Shown: piece after piece, positions 6,252 to 7,181 of the stretch | Layout: every line of letters starts with the position of its first letter | Numbering within the stretch: position 1 is the first letter of the stretch | NCBI GenBank assembly: GCA_002428805.1 | Contig: DIXX01000049.1 | Span: forward strand, 1-7,181 | Source: Cetobacterium sp. UBA6069 | Lineage (GTDB): Bacteria; Fusobacteriota; Fusobacteriia; Fusobacteriales; Fusobacteriaceae | Length of the DNA: 7,181 bases | Direction of reading: 5' to 3' | Program-made: the position numbers and the translations under genes | Notes under the pieces: model-generated | Databases searched by the model: none | Told to the model about the DNA's origin: nothing | What the model saw: the letters and a program-made list of their open reading frames with translations, nothing else

Positions 6252-7181
6252 TTAAAAACTATACTGTAATCCTAGCATCACAAAAGTTACATCTATATCT
6301 TTCTTAGAGCTCTTTTGTTCCTCTCTTTTATAATTCACCTCTCCAACAACCTTTAATGTTTCTGTTAAAGTTTTATTTCCTGTTATTCCAAATTTTGTAT
6401 TGTTGTGTCTAGCACCATTATTATTGCTATATGGACCAATTTCTCCCCACAGAGATAATTCTAATCCTAAATCTGCAAAACTCTTCCACACATACGGTTT
6501 GAAAAATCTTTCTCTTTCTGTGAATCTTTCGTTTGATGTCTGACCCCATTTAAAGAAATAGTTTATACCCATACCAAAATCATCTCTCAACTTATAGCCA
6601 AAACCTGGTTCTAACTCAATTAACTCATAATCATCATACCCACCTTTAAACTCTCTTCCTATAAGAAACGAGTTGTTTAAAGCTAACTTTTCATTTAGCT
6701 TGTAGTAAACCGAGGGCTTTAATTTAACTGCATCTCTATTATCTATACTCTCAGATGTATAGATAAATTCGAAAGCTCCAAAACCTTTATCGTTGTTAAA
6801 CGATTTTTGATATCTCGGCACAATCTCAACAATTGTATTTTGTGGGCTATCACTTCTATCCCACATCTTCGAGCTGAAAATCTGCTCTTTGGCTACATTG
6901 TAATACATTGACCAGTTATCATAATTTTTATGTTTAATACTTCCTTCAGCTAAAATAAATTTAACTTTTCCAGCGTCAACATCTCCCGAAAGCTGCTCTA
7001 TTTCAACTTTTGTTCCTATAAAACCTGTGAAATTAAACTCTTTTCCTTTTAAAGAGTTAAGTTCTTTTTCCAATTCAAAGAATCTAATTTGATTTTCATC
7101 ATAGTTTTCAATTCCAGAGTCCCCACCTCTTTTTTCAATCGCTATAACTTCTTCACTATTTTGAGCATACCCGTTTTCACT
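6252..7181 (-). CDS. Outer-membrane beta-barrel porin-like protein, possibly KdgM/NanC type (5' end cut by the window)
   Basis: The reading frame is open to the right edge, so 309 residues are seen and the start and signal peptide are missing. A TTG at 7073-7071 is not a likely start: it has no Shine-Dalgarno and the frame continues upstream. Visible residues 1-26 are polar, 27-44 form a short coil-like stretch (FELEKELNSLKG), and the rest is a series of amphipathic strands with aromatic girdles (for example FGMGINYFFKWG, LGLELSLWGEIG) ending in LQYSF. A terminal Phe is the classic BAM recognition signal. Overall pattern and size recall the KdgM family of acidic-sugar porins, which includes the sialic acid channel NanC; this is a judgement by eye, not a search. 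It is convergent with nanA, so a shared role in sugar-acid uptake is inferred from position only. Its promoter lies outside the window. Confidence 0.7.
   Translation of the reverse strand, partial: SENGYAQNSEEVIAIEKRGGDSGIENYDENQIRFFELEKELNSLKGKEFNFTGFIGTKVEIEQLSGDVDAGKVKFILAEGSIKHKNYDNWSMYYNVAKEQIFSSKMWDRSDSPQNTIVEIVPRYQKSFNNDKGFGAFEFIYTSESIDNRDAVKLKPSVYYKLNEKLALNNSFLIGREFKGGYDDYELIELEPGFGYKLRDDFGMGINYFFKWGQTSNERFTERERFFKPYVWKSFADLGLELSLWGEIGPYSNNNGARHNNTKFGITGNKTLTETLKVVGEVNYKREEQKSSKKDIDVTFVMLGLQYSF

Noticed and set aside
7071..7073. TTG as the start of the right-edge porin gene
   Set aside because: No ribosome site precedes it, it would leave no signal peptide, and the frame stays open to the window end.

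Overview
The window is AT-rich and has Gram-positive-like strong Shine-Dalgarno sites (GGGAGG type), yet it encodes outer-membrane beta-barrel proteins. Together with a lyase that looks, from memory, closest to fusobacterial and Haemophilus NanA, this suggests a member of the Fusobacteriota (Fusobacterium, Cetobacterium or a relative). The phylum is an inference; the genus cannot be fixed from the sequence alone.

Left part (1-2385): a membrane-anchored GGDEF protein (minus strand, TTG start) is divergently transcribed from a small secreted outer-membrane barrel protein (plus strand). The two sigma70-type promoters lie in a 211-base gap. The barrel gene has no in-frame ATG; its Shine-Dalgarno points to an ATT codon. 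A strong bidirectional terminator separates this pair from the next block.

Central and right part (2386-7181): a sialic-acid-type acquisition locus. A sodium:solute symporter resembling SiaT (minus) is divergent from a LacI-family regulator (plus), which is followed by an N-acetylneuraminate lyase gene, nanA (plus). Beyond it lies a convergent outer-membrane porin-like gene (minus), cut by the window edge. Transporter and nanA each have a good promoter followed, 16-19 bases after the -10 box, by nearly the same 14-base operator (TGTTCRCGCGTTCA, central CG). This is strong internal evidence that the LacI-family protein represses both. The regulator has no recognisable copy at its own promoter. 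The inferred flow is porin (outer membrane), symporter (inner membrane), then lyase (cytoplasm).

The most interesting aspect is that the sensing and transport proteins depart from known patterns. The symporter keeps the carboxylate-binding Arg and the sodium sites of SiaT but changes several sugar-contacting positions. The regulator lacks the usual sugar-contacting Arg and Asp of LacI proteins and carries an Arg in the pocket. The lyase has Ser instead of Pro just after its catalytic Tyr. The locus may therefore handle a modified sialic acid or another acidic sugar, under a LacI-type regulator rather than the NanR or RpiR types usually linked to sialic acid. No RNA genes, mobile elements or CRISPR arrays were seen.
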